A stretch of 64,000 nucleotides of DNA from Channa striata (Eukaryota > Chordata > Actinopteri > Anabantiformes > Channidae): the NCBI GenBank assembly GCA_033026295.1, contig JAUPFM010000067.1, positions 1 to 64,000 of the forward strand, written 5' to 3'. The translations under genes were made by a program, and so were the position numbers. Below the pieces are notes generated by a model, which did not search any database, was not told where the DNA came from, and saw nothing but the letters and a program-made list of their open reading frames with translations. The stretch's first letter is position 1, and each line of letters starts with the position of its first letter. Below, in pieces: positions 1 through 12,760 of this stretch.

Positions 1-68
1 GCCTTTTCTCAGCGAGAAAATGCTGTTTGAAGCTAAGCTTGTATTGAACAATTTCTGCACCAAAGTCA

Positions 69-74
69 AATAAA
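69..74 (+). other. AATAAA hexamer, one per monomer (representative)
   Basis: The canonical polyadenylation hexamer occurs once in almost every monomer on the + strand, within CAAATAAAACTG, and is followed within about 20 bases by a GT/T-rich stretch (CTGTGTCTGCCTTCTTATTT). That is the usual arrangement of hexamer and downstream element. The motif is plainly present; whether it acts in cleavage and polyadenylation of satellite transcripts is inference. One exception noticed is 11,066, where AATAAA is AATAAT. Confidence 0.5.
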
Positions 75-172
75 ACTGTGTCTGCCTTCTTATTTAGCCT
101 AAATCCAGTCAGCAGAACATAAAAATAAGCTTGTGGGATGTTTCCTTAAAGACAGTAAATGCATGTAATTCA

Positions 173-188
173 AGCATCCTTTTATGCT
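173..188 (+). repeat. Inverted repeat (hairpin 1) before the monomer junction, representative
   Basis: AGCAT (173-177), loop CCTTTT and ATGCT (184-188) form a perfect 5-bp stem. It is present in nearly all monomers. The loop is CCTTTT in the common form and CTTTTT or CTTTT in a subset, mostly after TAAATCAAG. Where the junction begins with T, as at 5,683 or 57,180, the stem extends to AAGCAT/ATGCTT. It lies directly against the hypervariable bases. Confidence 0.85.
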
Positions 189-198
189 CATAATCGCC
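189..198 (+). other. Hypervariable monomer junction plus AATCGCC, representative
   Basis: Between the invariant TATGCT and AATCGCC lie zero to nine variable bases. Here they are CAT. Elsewhere I read CGC, CTT, CGT, C, T, TT, CT, GT, GC, CAG, CATG, CTGC, CTGT, CACTT, ACTT, CGCAT, CTTGC, CACTGT and CGCATCCTT, among others. CGC and CAT are the commonest. The allele does not follow monomer type. A further indel, AATCGCTTTT for AATCGCCTTTT, recurs immediately downstream, for example near 19,486, 21,056, 25,372 and 43,848. No other part of the monomer varies this way. Confidence 0.9.
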
Positions 199-215
199 TT
201 TTCTCAGCGAGAAAA
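199..215 (+). repeat. Inverted repeat (hairpin 2) after the monomer junction, representative
   Basis: TTTTCTC (199-205), loop AGC and GAGAAAA (209-215) form a perfect 7-bp stem with a 3-base loop; units reading GAGAAATG keep a 6-bp stem. It opens every monomer, so the variable junction is bracketed by two stem-forming sequences. Rare lesions exist: CAGCGAAATG at about 27,546, CAGAGAAATG at about 47,775, CAGCAAGAAAA at about 8,448 and TTTTTTTCAGCGAG at about 14,141. Confidence 0.85.
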
Positions 216-3200
216 TGCTGTTTTGAAGCCAAGCTTGTATTGAACAATTTCTGCACCAAATTCAAATAAAACTGTGTCTGCCTTCTTATTTAGCCTAAAT
301 CCAGTCAGCAGAAAATAAAAATAAGTTTGTGGGATGTTTCCTTAAAAGACAGTAAATGCATGTAATTCAAGCATCCTCTTATGCTCGCAATCGCCTTTTC
401 TCAGCGAGAAATGCTGTTTTGAAGCAGAGCTTGTATTGAACAATTTCTGCACCAAAGTCAAATAAAACTGTGTCTGCCTTCTTATTTAGCCTAAATCCAG
501 TCAGCAGAACATAAAAACAAGCTTCTGGGATGTTTCCTTAAAATTCAGTAAATATATGTAATTCAAGCATCCTTTTATGCTCATAATCGCCTTTTCTCAG
601 CGAGAAATGCTGTTTTGAAGCCAAGCTTGTATTGAACAATTTCTGCACCAAAGTCAAATAAAACTGTGTCTGCCTTCTTATTTAGCCTAAATCCAGTCAG
701 CAGAACATAAAAACAAGCTTGTGGGATGTTTCCTTAAAAGACAGTAAATGCATGTAAATCAAGCATCTTTTTATGCTCTTAATCGCCTTTTCTCAGCGAG
801 AAATGCTGTTTTGAAGCAAAAGCTTGTATTGAACAATTTCTGCACCAAAGTCAAATAAAACTGTGTCTGCCTTCTTATTTAGCCTAAATCCAGTCAGCAG
901 AACATAAAAATATGCTTGTGGGATGTTTCCTTAAAAGACAGTAAATGCATGTAATTCAAGCATCCTTTTATGCTCATAATCGCCTTTTCTCAGCGAGAAA
1001 ATGCTGTTTTGAAGCCAAGCTTGTATTGAACAATTTCTGCACCAAACTCAAATAAAACTGTGTCTGCCTTCTTATTTAGCCTAAATCCAGTCAGCAGAAC
1101 ATAAAAATAAGTTTGTGGGATGTTTCCTTAAAAGACAGTAAATGCATGTAATTCAAGCATCCTCTTATGCTCGCAATCGCCTTTTCTCAGCGAGAAATGC
1201 TGTTTTGAAGCAGAGCTTGTATTGAACAATTTCTGCACCAAAGTCAAATAAAACTGTGTCTGCCTTCTTATTTAGCCTAAATCCAGTCAGCAGAACATAA
1301 AAACAAGCTTCTGGGATGTTTCCTTAAAATTCAGTAAATATATGTAATTCAAGCATCCTTTTATGCTCGCAATCGCCTTTTCTCAGCGAGAAATGCTGTT
1401 TTGAAGCCTAGCTTGTATTGAACAATTTCTGCACCAAACTCAAATAAAACTGTGTCTGCCTTCTTATTTAGCCTAAATCCACTCAGGAGAGACTGAAAAT
1501 AAGCTTGTGGGATGTTTCCTTAAAAGACAGTAAATGCATGTAAATCAAGCATCCTTTTATGCTCATAATCGCCTTTTCTCAGCGAGAAATGCTGTTTTGA
1601 AGCAAAAGCTTGTATTGAACAATTTCTGCACCAAAGTCAAATAAAACTGTGTCTGCCTTCTTATTTAGCCTAAATCCAGTCAGCAGAACATAAAAATATG
1701 CTTGTGGGATGTTTCCTTAAAAGACAGTAAATGCATGTAATTCAAGCATCCTTTTATGCTCATAATCGCCTTTTCTCAGCGAGAAATGCTGTTTTGAAGC
1801 CTAGCTTGTATTGAACAATTTCTGCACCAAACTCAAATAAAACTGTGTCTGCCTTCTTATTTAGCCTAAATCCACTCAGGAGAGACTGAAAATAAGCTTG
1901 TGGGATGTTTCCTTAAAAGACAGTAAATGCATGTAATTCAAGCATCCTTTTATGCTCATAATCGCCTTTTCTCAGCGAGAAAATGCTGTTTTAAGCCAAG
2001 CTTGTATTGAACAATTTCTGCACCAAAGTCAAATAAAACTGTGTCTGCCTTCTTATTTAGCTTAAATCCAGTCAGCAGAACATAAAAACAAGCTTCTGGG
2101 ATGTTTCCTTAAAAGACAGTAAATGCATGTAAATCAAGCATCTTTTTATGCTCATAATCGCCTTTTCTCAGCGAGAAATGCTGTTTTGAAGCCAAGCTTG
2201 TATTGAACAATTTCTGCACCAAAGTCAAATAAAACTGTGTCTGCCTTCTTATTTAGCCTAAATCCAGTCAGCAGAACATAAAAATAAGCTTGTGGATGTT
2301 TCCTTAAAAGACAGTAAATGCATGTAATTCAAGCATCCTTTTATGCTCATAATCGCCTTTTCTCAGCGAGAAAATGCTGTTTTGAAGCCAAGCTTGTATT
2401 GAACAATTTCTGCACCAAATTCAAATAAAACTGTGTCTGCCTTCTTATTTAGCCTAAATCCAGTCAGCAGAAAATAAAAATAAGCTTGTGGGATGTTTCC
2501 TTAAAAGACAGTAAATGCATGTAATTCAAGCATCCTCTTATGCTCGTAATCGCCTTTTCTCAGCGAGAAATGCTGTTTTGAAGCAGAGCTTGTATTGAAC
2601 AATTTCTGCACCAAAGTCAAATAAAACTGTGTCTGCCTTCTTATTTAGCCTAAATCCAGTCAGCAGAACATAAAAATAAGTTTGTGGATGTTTCCTTAAA
2701 AGACAGTAAATGCATGTAAATCAAGCATCCTTTTATGCTCATAATCGCCTTTTCTCAGCGAGAAATGCTGTTTTGAAGCAAAAGCTTGTATTGAACAATT
2801 TCTGCACCAAAGTCAAATAAAACTGTGTCTGCCTTCTTATTTAGCCTAAATCCAGTCAGCAGAACATAAAAAACAAGCTTCTGGGATGTTTCCTTAAAAT
2901 TCAGTAAATGCATGTAATTCAAGCATCCTTTTATGCTCGCAATCGCCTTTTCTCAGCGAGAAAATGATGTTTTGAAGCAGAGCTTGTATTGAACAATTTC
3001 TGCACCAAACTCAAATAAAACTGTGTCTGCCTTCTTATTTAGCCTAAATCCACTCAGGAGAGACTGAAAATAAGCTTGTGGGATGTTTCCTTAAAAGACA
3101 GTAAATGCATGTAATTCAAGCATCCTTTTATGCTCGCAATCGCCTTTTCTCAGCGAGAAATGCTGTTTTGAAGCCAAGCTTGTATTGAACAATTTCTGCA

Positions 3201-6200
3201 CCAAAGTCAAATAAAACTGTGTCTGCCTTCTTATTTAGCCTAAATCCAGTCAGCAGAACATAAAAACAAGCTTGTGGGATGTTTCCTTAAAAGACAGTAA
3301 ATGCATGTAAATCAAGCATCTTTTATGCTCAATCGCCTTTTCTCAGCGAGAAATGCTGTTTTGAAGCAAAAGCTTGTATTGAACAATTTCTGCACCAAAG
3401 TCAAATAAAACTGTGTCTGCCTTCTTATTTAGCCTAAATCCAGTCAGCAGAACATAAAAATATGCTTGTGGGATGTTTCCTTAAAAGACAGTAAATGCAT
3501 GTAATTCAAGCATCCTTTTATGCTCATAATCGCCTTTTCTCAGCGAGAAAATGCTGTTTTGAAGCCAAGCTTGTATTGAACAATTTCTGCACCAAACTCA
3601 AATAAAACTGTGTCTGCCTTCTTATTTAGCCTAAATCCAGTCAGCAGAACATAAAAACAAGCTTCTGGGATGTTTCCTTAAAATTCAGTAAATATATGTA
3701 ATTCAAGCATCCTTTTATGCTTTAATCGCCTTTTCTCAGCGAGAAATGCTGTTTTGAAGCCTAGCTTGTATTGAACAATTTCTGCACCAAAGTCAAATAA
3801 AACTGTGTCTGCCTTCTTATTTAGCCTAAATCCACTCAGAGAGACTGAAAATAAGCTCGTGGGATGTTTCCTTAAAAGACAGTAAATGCATGTAATTCAA
3901 GCATCCTTTTATGCTCATAATCGCCTTTTCTCAGCGAGAAATGCTGTTTTGAAGCAAAAGCTTGTATTGAACAATTTCTGCACCAAAGTCAAATAAAACT
4001 GTGTCTGCCTTCTTATTTAGCCTAAATCCAGTCAGCAGAACATAAAAACAAGCTTCTGGGATGTTTCCTTAAAATTCAGTAAATGCATGTAATTCAAGCA
4101 TCCTTTTATGCTCGCAATCGCCTTTTCTCAGCGAGAAAATGATGTTTTGAAGCAGAGCTTGTATTGAACAATTTCTGCACCAAACTCAAATAAAACTGTG
4201 TCTGCCTTCTTATTTAGCCTAAATCCACTCAGGAGAGACTGAAAATAAGCTTGTGGGATGTTTACTTAAAAGACAGTAAATGCATGTAATTCAAGCATCC
4301 TTTTATGCTCGTAATCTCCTTTTCTCAGCGAGAAAATGCTGTTTTGAAGCCAAGCTTGTATAGAACAATTTCTGCACCAAAGTCAAATAAAACTGTGTCT
4401 GCCTTCTTATTTAGCCTAAATCCAGTCAGCAGAACATAAAAACAAGCTTCTGGGATGTTTCCTTAAAATTCAGTAAATATATGTAATTCAAGCATCCTTT
4501 TATGCTCTTAATCGCCTTTTCTCAGCGAGAAATGCTGTTTTGAAGCCTAGCTTGTATTGAACAATTTCTGCACCAAACTCAAATAAAACTGTGTCTGCCT
4601 TCTTATTTAGCCTAAATCCACTCAGAGAGACTGAAAATAAGCTTGTGGGATGTTTCCTTAAAAGACAGTAAATGCATGTAATCAAGCATCCTTTTATGCT
4701 CGCAATCGCCTTTTCTCAGCGAGAAAATGATGTTTTGAAGCAGAGCTTGTATTGAACAATTTCTGCACCAAACTCAAATAAAACTGTGTCTGCCTTCTTA
4801 TTTAGCCTAAATCCACTCAGGAGAGACTGAAAATAAGCTTGTGGGATGTTTCCTTAAAAGACAGTAAATGCATGTAATTCAAGCATCCTTTTATGCTCTT
4901 AATCGCCTTTTCTCAGCGAGAAATGCTGTTTTGAAGCCAAGCTTGTATTGAACAATTTCTGCACCAAAGTCAAATAAAACTGTGTCTGCCTTCTTATTTA
5001 GCCTAAATCCAGTCAGCAGAACATAAAAACAAGCTTGTGGGATGTTTCCTTAAAAGACAGTAAATGCATGTAAATCAAGCATCTTTTATGCTCGCAATCG
5101 CCTTTTCTCAGCGAGAAATGCTGTTTTGAAGCAAAAGCTTGTATTGAACAATTTCTGCACCAAAGTCAAATAAAACTGTGTCTGCCTTCTTATTTAGCCT
5201 AAATCCAGTCAGCAGAACATAAAAATATGCTTGTGGGATGTTTCCTTAAAAGACAGTAAATGCATGTAATTCAAGCATCCTTTTATGCTTCGCAATCGCC
5301 TTTTCTCAGCGAGAAAATGCTGTTTTGAAGCCAAGCTTGTATTGAACAATTTCTGCACCAAAGTCAAATAAAACTGTGTCTGCCTTCTTATTTAGCCTAA
5401 ATCCAGTCAGCAGAACATAAAAACAAGCTTCTGGGATGTTTCCTTAAAATTCAGTAAATGCATGTAATTCAAGCATCCTTTTATGCTCTAATCGCCTTTT
5501 CTCAGCGAGAAAATGATGTTTTGAAGCAGAGCTTGTATTGAACAATTTCTGCACCAAACTCAAATAAAACTGTGTCTGCCTTCTTATTTAGCCTAAATCC
5601 ACTCAGGAGAGACTGAAAATAAGCTTGTGGGATGTTTCCTTAAAAGACAGTAAATGCATGTAATTCAAGCATCCTTTTATGCTTAATCGCCTTTTCTCAG
5701 CGAGAAATGCTGTTTTGAAGCCAAGCTTGTATTGAACAATTTCTGCACCAAAGTCAAATAAAACAGTGTCTGCCTTCTTATTTAGCCTAAATCCAGTCAG
5801 CAGAACATAAAAAACAAGCTTGTGGGATGTTTCCTTAAAAGACAGTAAATGCATGTAAATCAAGCATCTTTTATGCTCATAATCGCCTTTTCTCAGCGAG
5901 AAATGCTGTTTTGAAGCAAAAGCTTGTATTGAACAATTTCTGCACCAAAGTCAAATAAAACTGTGTCTGCCTTCTTATTTAGCCTAAATCCAGTCAGCAG
6001 AACATAAAAATATGCTTGTGGGATGTTTCCTTAAAAGACAGTAAATGCATGTAATTCAAGCATCCTTTTATGCTCGCAATCGCCTTTTCTCAGCGAGAAA
6101 ATGCTGTTTTGAAGCCAAGCTTGTATTGAACAATTTCTGCACCAAACTCAAATAAAACTGTGTCTGCCTTCTTATTTAGCCTAAATCCAGTCAGCAGAAC

Positions 6201-9200
6201 ATAAAACAAGCTTCTGGGATGTTTCCTTAAAAGACAGTAAATGCATGTAATTCAAGCATCTTTTATGCTCGCAATCGCCTTTTCTCAGCGAGAAATGCTG
6301 TTTTGAAGCAAAAGCTTGTATTGAACAATTTCTGCACCAAAGTCAAATAAAACTGTGTCTGCCTTCTTATTTAGCCTAAATCCAGTCAGCAGAACATAAA
6401 AACAAGCTTCTGGGATGTTTCCTTAAAATTCAGTAAATGCATGTAATTCAAGCATCCTTTTATGCTCGCAATCGCCTTTTCTCAGCGAGAAAATGATGTT
6501 TTGAAGCAGAGCTTGTATTGAACAATTTCTGCACCAAACTCAAATAAAACTGTGTCTGCCTTCTTATTTAGCCTAAATCCACTCAGCAGAGACTAAAAAT
6601 AAGTTTGTGGGATGTTTACTTAAAAGACAGTAAATGCATGTAATTCAAGCATCCTTTATGCTCGCAATCTCCTTTTCTCAGCGAGAAAATGCTGTTTTGA
6701 GCAGAGCTTGTATTGAACAATTTCTGCACCAAAGTCAAATAAAACTGTGTCTGCCTTCTTATTTAGCCTAAATCCAGTCAGCAGAACATAAAAACAAGCT
6801 TCTGGGATGTTTCCTTAAAATTCAGTAAATATATGTAATTCAAGCATCCTTTTATGCTCGCAATCGCCTTTTCTCAGCGAGAAATGCTGTTTTGAAGCCT
6901 AGCTTGTATTGAACAATTTCTGCACCAAACTCAAATAAAACTGTGTCTGCCTTCTTATTTAGCCTAAATCCACTCAGGAGAGACTGAAAATAAGCTTGTG
7001 GGATGTTTCCTTAAAAGACAGTAAATGCATGTAAATCAAGCATCCTTTTATGCTCGCAATCGCCTTTTCTCAGCGAGAAATGCTGTTTTGAAGCAGAGCT
7101 TGTATTGAACAATTTCTGCACCAAAGTCAAATAAAACTGTGTCTGCCTTCTTATTTAGCCTAAATCCAGTCAGCAGAACATAAAAACAAGCTTCTGGGAT
7201 GTTTCCTTAAAATTCAGTAAATGCATGTAATTCAAGCATCCTTTTATGCTCATAATCGCCTTTTCTCAGCGAGAAAATGATGTTTTGAAGCCAAGCTTGT
7301 ATTGAACAATTTCTGCACCAAAGTCAAATAAAACTGTGTCTGCCTTCTTATTTAGCCTAAATCCAGTCAGCAGAACATAAAAACAAGCTTGTGGGATGTT
7401 TCCTTAAAAGACAGTAAATGCATGTAAATCAAGCATCTTTTTATGCTCATAATCGCCTTTTCTCAGCGAGAAATGCTGTTTTGAAGCAAAAGCTTGTATT
7501 GAACAATTTCTGCACCAAAGTCAAATAAAACTGTGTCTGCCTTCTTATTTAGCCTAAATCCAGTCAGCAGAACATAAAAATATGCTTGTGGGATGTTTCC
7601 TTAAAGACAGTAAATGCATGTAATTCAAGCATCCTTTTATGCTGCAATCGCCTTTTCTCAGCGAGAAAATGCTGTTTTGAAGCAAAGCTTGTATTGAACA
7701 ATTTCTGCACCAAAGTCAAATAAAACTGTGTCTGCCTTCTTATTTAGCCTAAATCCAGTCAGCAGAACATAAAAACAAGTTTGTGGGATGTTTCCTTAAA
7801 AGACAGTAAATGCATGTAAATCAAGCATCCTTTATGCTTTAATCGCCTTTTCTCAGCGAGAAATGCTGTTTTGAAGCCAAGCTTGTATTGAACAATTTCT
7901 GCACCAAACTCAAATAAAACTGTGTCTGCCTTCTTATTTAGCCTAAATCCAGTCAGCAGAACATAAAAACAAGCTTGTGGGATGTTTCCTTAAAAGACAG
8001 TAAATATATGTAATTCAAGCATCCTTTTATGCTCGCAATCGCCTTTTCTCAGCGAGAAAATGCTGTTTTGAAGCCAAGCTTGTATTGAACAATTTCTGCA
8101 CCAAATTCAAATAAAACTGTGTCTGCCTTCTTATTTAGCCTAAATCCAGTCAGCAGAACATAAAAATAAATTTGTGGGATGTTTCCTTAAAAGACAGTAA
8201 ATGCATGTAATTCAAGCATCATCTTTTATGCTCGCAATCGCCTTTTCTCAGCGAGAAATGCTGTTTTGAAGCAGAGCTTGTATTGAACAATTTCTGCACC
8301 AAAGTCAAATAAAACTGTGTCTGCCTTCTTATTTAGCCTAAATCCAGTCAGCAGAACATAAAAACAAGCTTCTGGGATGTTTCCTTAAAATTCAGTAAAT
8401 GCATGTAATTCAAGCATCCTTTTATGCTCGCAATCGCCTTTTCTCAGCAAGAAAATGCTGTTTTGAAGCAGAGCTTGTATTGAACAATTTCTGCACCAAA
8501 CTCAAATAAAACTGTGTCTGCCTTCTTATTTAGCCTAAATCCACTCAGGAGAGACTGAAAATAAGCTTGTGGGATGTTTCCTTAAAAGACAGTAAATGCA
8601 TGTAATTCAAGCATCCTTTTATGCTCAATCTCCTTTTCTCAGCGAGAAAATGCTGTTTTGAAGCCAAGCTTGTATTGAACAATTTCTGCACCAAAGTCAA
8701 ATAAAACTGTGTCTGCCTTCTTATTTAGCTTAAATCCAGTCAGCAGAACATAAAAACAAGCTTGTGGGATGTTTCCTAAAAGACAGTAAATGCATGTAAA
8801 TCAAGCATCTTTTTATGCTCGCAATCGCCTTTTCTCAGCGAGAAATGCTGTTTTGAAGCAAAGCTTGTATTGAACAATTTCTGCACCAAAGTCAAATAAA
8901 ACTGTGTCTGCCTTCTTATTCAGCCTAAATCCAGTCAGCAGAACATAAAAATAAGTTTGTGGGATGTTTCCTTAAAAGACAGTAAATGCATGTAATTCAA
9001 GCATCCTTTATGCTCGTAATCGCCTTTTCTCAGCGAGAAAATGCTGTTTTGAAGCAAAAGCTTGTATTGAACAATTTCTGCACCAAAGTCAAATAAAACT
9101 GTGTCTGCCTTCTTATTTAGCCTAAATCCAGTCAGCAGAAAATAAAAACAAGTTTGTGGGATGTTTCCTTAAAATTCAGTAAATGCATGTAATTCAAGCA

Positions 9201-10600
9201 TCCTTTATGCTCATAATCGCCTTTTCTCAGCGAGAAAATGATGTTTTGAAGCAGAGCTTGTATTGAACAATTTCTGCACCAAACTCAAATAAAACTGTGT
9301 CTGCCTTCTTATTTAGCCTAAATCCAGTCAGCAGAACATAAAAACAAGCTTCTGGGATGTTTCCTTAAAAGACAGTAAATGCATGTAATCAAGCATCTTT
9401 TTATGCTCGCAATCGCCTTTTCTCAGCGAGAAATGCTGTTTTGAAGCAAAAGCTTGTATTGAACAATTTCTGCACCAAAGTCAAATAAAACTGTGTCTGC
9501 CTTCTTATTTAGCCTAAATCCAGTCAGCAGAACATAAAAAACAAGCTTGTGGGATGTTTCCTTAAAAGACAGTAAATGCATGTAATTCAAGCATCCTTTT
9601 ATGCATAATCTGCCCTTTTCTCAGCGAGAAAATGCTGTTTTGAAGAAAAGCTTGTATTGAACAATTTCTGCACCAAACTCAAATAAAACTGTGTCTGCCT
9701 TCTTATTTAGCCTAAATCCAGTCAGCAGAACATAAAAATAAGTTTGTGGGATGTTTCCTTAAAAGACAGTAAATGCATGTAATTCAAGCATCCTCTTATG
9801 CTCTGCAATCGCCTTTTCTCAGCGAGAAATGCTGTTTTGAAGCAAAAGCTTGTATTGAACAATTTCTGCACCAAAGTCAAATAAAACTGTGTCTGCCTTC
9901 TTATTTAGCCTAAATCCAGTCAGCAGAACATAAAAACAAGCTTCTGGGATGTTTCCTTAAAATTCAGTAAATATATGTAATTCAAGCATCCTTTTATGCT
10001 CTTAATCGCCTTTTCTCAGCGAGAAATGCTGTTTTGAAGCAAAAGCTTGTATTGAACAATTTCTGCACCAAAGTCAAATAAAACTGTGTCTGCCTTCTTA
10101 TTTAGCCTAAATCCACTCAGGAGAGACTGAAAAATAAGCTTGTGGGATGTTTCCTTAAAAGACAGTAAATGCATGTAAATCAAGCATCCTTTTATGCTCT
10201 GTAATCGCCTTTTCTCAGCGAGAAATGCTGTTTTGAAGCAAAAGCTTGTATTGAACAATTTCTGCACCAAAGTCAAATAAAACTGTGTCTGCCTTCTTAT
10301 TTAGCCTAAATCCAGTCAGCAGAACATAAAAAACAAGCTTCTGGGATGTTTCCTTAAAATTCAGTAAATGCATGTAATTCAAGCATCCTTTTATGCTCAT
10401 AATCGCCTTTTCTCAGCGAGAAAATGATGTTTTGAAGCAGAGCTTGTATTGAACAATTTCTGCACCAAACTCAAATAAAACTGTGTCTGCCTTCTTATTT
10501 AGCCTAAATCCACTCAGAGAGACTGAAAATAAGCTTGTGTGATGTTTCCTTAAAAGACAGTAAATGCATGTAATTCAAGCATCCTTTTATGCTCATAATC

Positions 10601-11775
10601 GCCTTTTCTCAGCGAGAAATGCTGTTTTGAAGCCAAGCTTGTATTGAACAATTTCTGCACCAAAGTCAAATAAAACTGTGTCTGCCTTCTTATTTAGCCT
10701 AAATCCAGTCAGCAGAACATAAAAACAAGCTTGTGGGATGTTTCCTTAAAAGACAGTAAATGCATGTAAATCAAGCATCTTTTATGCTCATAATCGCCTT
10801 TTCTCAGCGAGAAATGCTGTTTTGAAGCAAAAGCTTGTATTGAACAATTTCTGCACCAAAGTCAAATAAAACTGTGTCTGCCTTCTTATTTAGCCTAAAT
10901 CCAGTCAGCAGAACATAAAAATATGCTTGTGGGATGTTTCCTTAAAAGACAGTAAATGCATGTAATTCAAGCATCCTTTTATGCTCGCAATCGCCTTTTC
11001 TCAGCGAGAAAATGCTGTTTTGAAGCCAAGCTTGTATTGAACAATTTCTGCACCAAACTCAAATAATACTGTGTCTGCCTTCTTATTTAGCCTAAATCCA
11101 GTCAGCAGAACATAAAAATAAGTTTGTGGGATGTTTCCTTAAAAGACAGTAAATGCATGTAATTCAAGCATCCTCTTATGCTCAATCGCCTTTTCTCAGC
11201 GAGAAATGCTGTTTTGAAGCAGAGCTTGTATTGAACAATTTCTGCACCAAAGTCAAATAAAACTGTGTCTGCCTTCTTATTTAGCCTAAATCCAGTCAGC
11301 AGAACATAAAAACAAGCTTCTGGGATGTTTCCTTAAAATTCAGTAAATATATGTAATTCAAGCATCCTTTTATGCTCTAATCGCCTTTTCTCAGCGAGAA
11401 ATGCTGTTTTGAAGCCTAGCTTGTATTGAACAATTTCTGCACCAAAGTCAAATAAAACTGTGTCTGCCTTCTTATTTAGCCTAAATCCAGTCAGGAGAGA
11501 CTAAAAATAAGCTTGTGGGATGTTTCCTTAAAAGACAGTAAATGCATGTAATTCAAGCATCCTTTTATGCTCATAATCGCCTTTTCTCAGCGAGAAAATG
11601 ATGTTTTGAAGCAGAGCTTGTATTGAACAATTTCTGCACCAAACTCAAATAAAACTGTGTCTGCCTTCTTATTTAGCCTAAATCCACTCAGGAGAGACTG
11701 AAAATAAGCTTGTGGGATGTTTACTTAAAAGACAGTAAATGCATGTAATTCAAGCATCCTTTTATGCTCGCAATC
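10601..11775 (+). repeat. Six-monomer version of the 7-mer HOR, one monomer missing
   Basis: The order A, C, A, B, D, Batg starts at 10,601, 10,796, 10,993, 11,188, 11,383 and 11,579. The C monomer with aagcttctgg that normally separates D from Batg is absent. The D unit at 11,383 carries a hybrid second half (ccagtcaggagagactaaaa, between N and S). This looks like a whole-monomer deletion by unequal exchange. Confidence 0.7.
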
Positions 11776-12760
11776 TCCTTTTCTCAGCGAGAAAATGCTG
11801 TTTTGAAGCCAAGCTTGTATTGAACAATTTCTGCACCAAAGTCAAATAAAACTGTGTCTGCCTTCTTATTTAGCCTAAATCCAGTCAGCAGAACATAAAA
11901 ATAAGCTTGTGGGATGTTTCCTTAAAAGACAGTAAATGCATGTAATTCAAGCATCCTTTTATGCTGTAATCGCCTTTTCTCAGCGAGAAAATGCTGTTTT
12001 GAAACCAAGCTTGTATTGAACAATTTCTGCACCAAAGTCAAATAAAACTGTGTCTGCCTTCTTATTTAGCCTAAATCCAGTCAGCAGAACATAAAAATAA
12101 GCTTGTGGGATGTTTCCTTAAAAGACAGTAAATGCATGTAATTCAAGCATCCTTTTATGCTCATGAATCGCCTTTTCTCAGCGAGAAATGCTGTTTTGAA
12201 GCCTAGCTTGTATTGAACAATTTCTGCACCAAAGTCAAATAAAACTGTGTCTGCCTTCTTATTTAGCCTAAATCCACTCAGGAGAGACTGAAAATAAGCT
12301 TGTGGGATGTTTCCTTAAAAGACAGTAAATGCATGTAATTCAAGCATCCTTTTATGCTCGCAATCGCCTTTTCTCAGCGAGAAATGCTGTTTTGAAGCAA
12401 AAGCTTGTATTGAACAATTTCTGCACCAAAGTCAAATAAAACTGTGTCTGCCTTCTTATTTAGCCTAAATCCAGTCAGCAGAACATAAAAACAAGCTTCT
12501 GGGATGTTTTCTTTAAAATTCAGTAAATGCATGTAATTCAAGGATCCTTTTATGCTCGCAATCGCCTTTTCTCAGCGAGAAAATGATGTTTTGAAGCAGA
12601 GCTTGTATTGAACAATTTCTGCACCAAACTCAAATAAAACTGTGTCTGCCTTCTTATTTAGCCTAAATCCACTCAGGAGAGACTGAAAATAAGCTTGTGG
12701 GATGTTTACTTAAAAGACAGTAAATGCATGTAATTCAAGCATCCTTTTATGCTCGCAATC

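Larger units (their letters stand above)
1..195 (+). repeat. Representative monomer with internal landmarks
   Basis: This unit serves as the coordinate reference. Positions 4-15 begin the palindromic TTTTCTC-AGC-GAGAAAA hairpin. The type cassette lies at about 25-45, with AAGCTT at 35-40. The diagnostic base in CAAAGTC, which other units read as CAAACTC or CAAATTC, is near 65. AATAAA is at 69-74. The N/S second-half cassette begins near 104. A second AAGCTT is at 127-132, the palindrome ATGCAT at 159-164, and the AGCAT/ATGCT hairpin at 173-188. The variable junction follows at 189-191, then AATCGCC leads into the next unit. This first copy has two small lesions relative to its relatives: GTTTGAAGCTAAG in place of GTTTTGAAGCCAAG, and TTAAAGACAG in place of TTAAAAGACAG. 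Confidence 0.95.
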
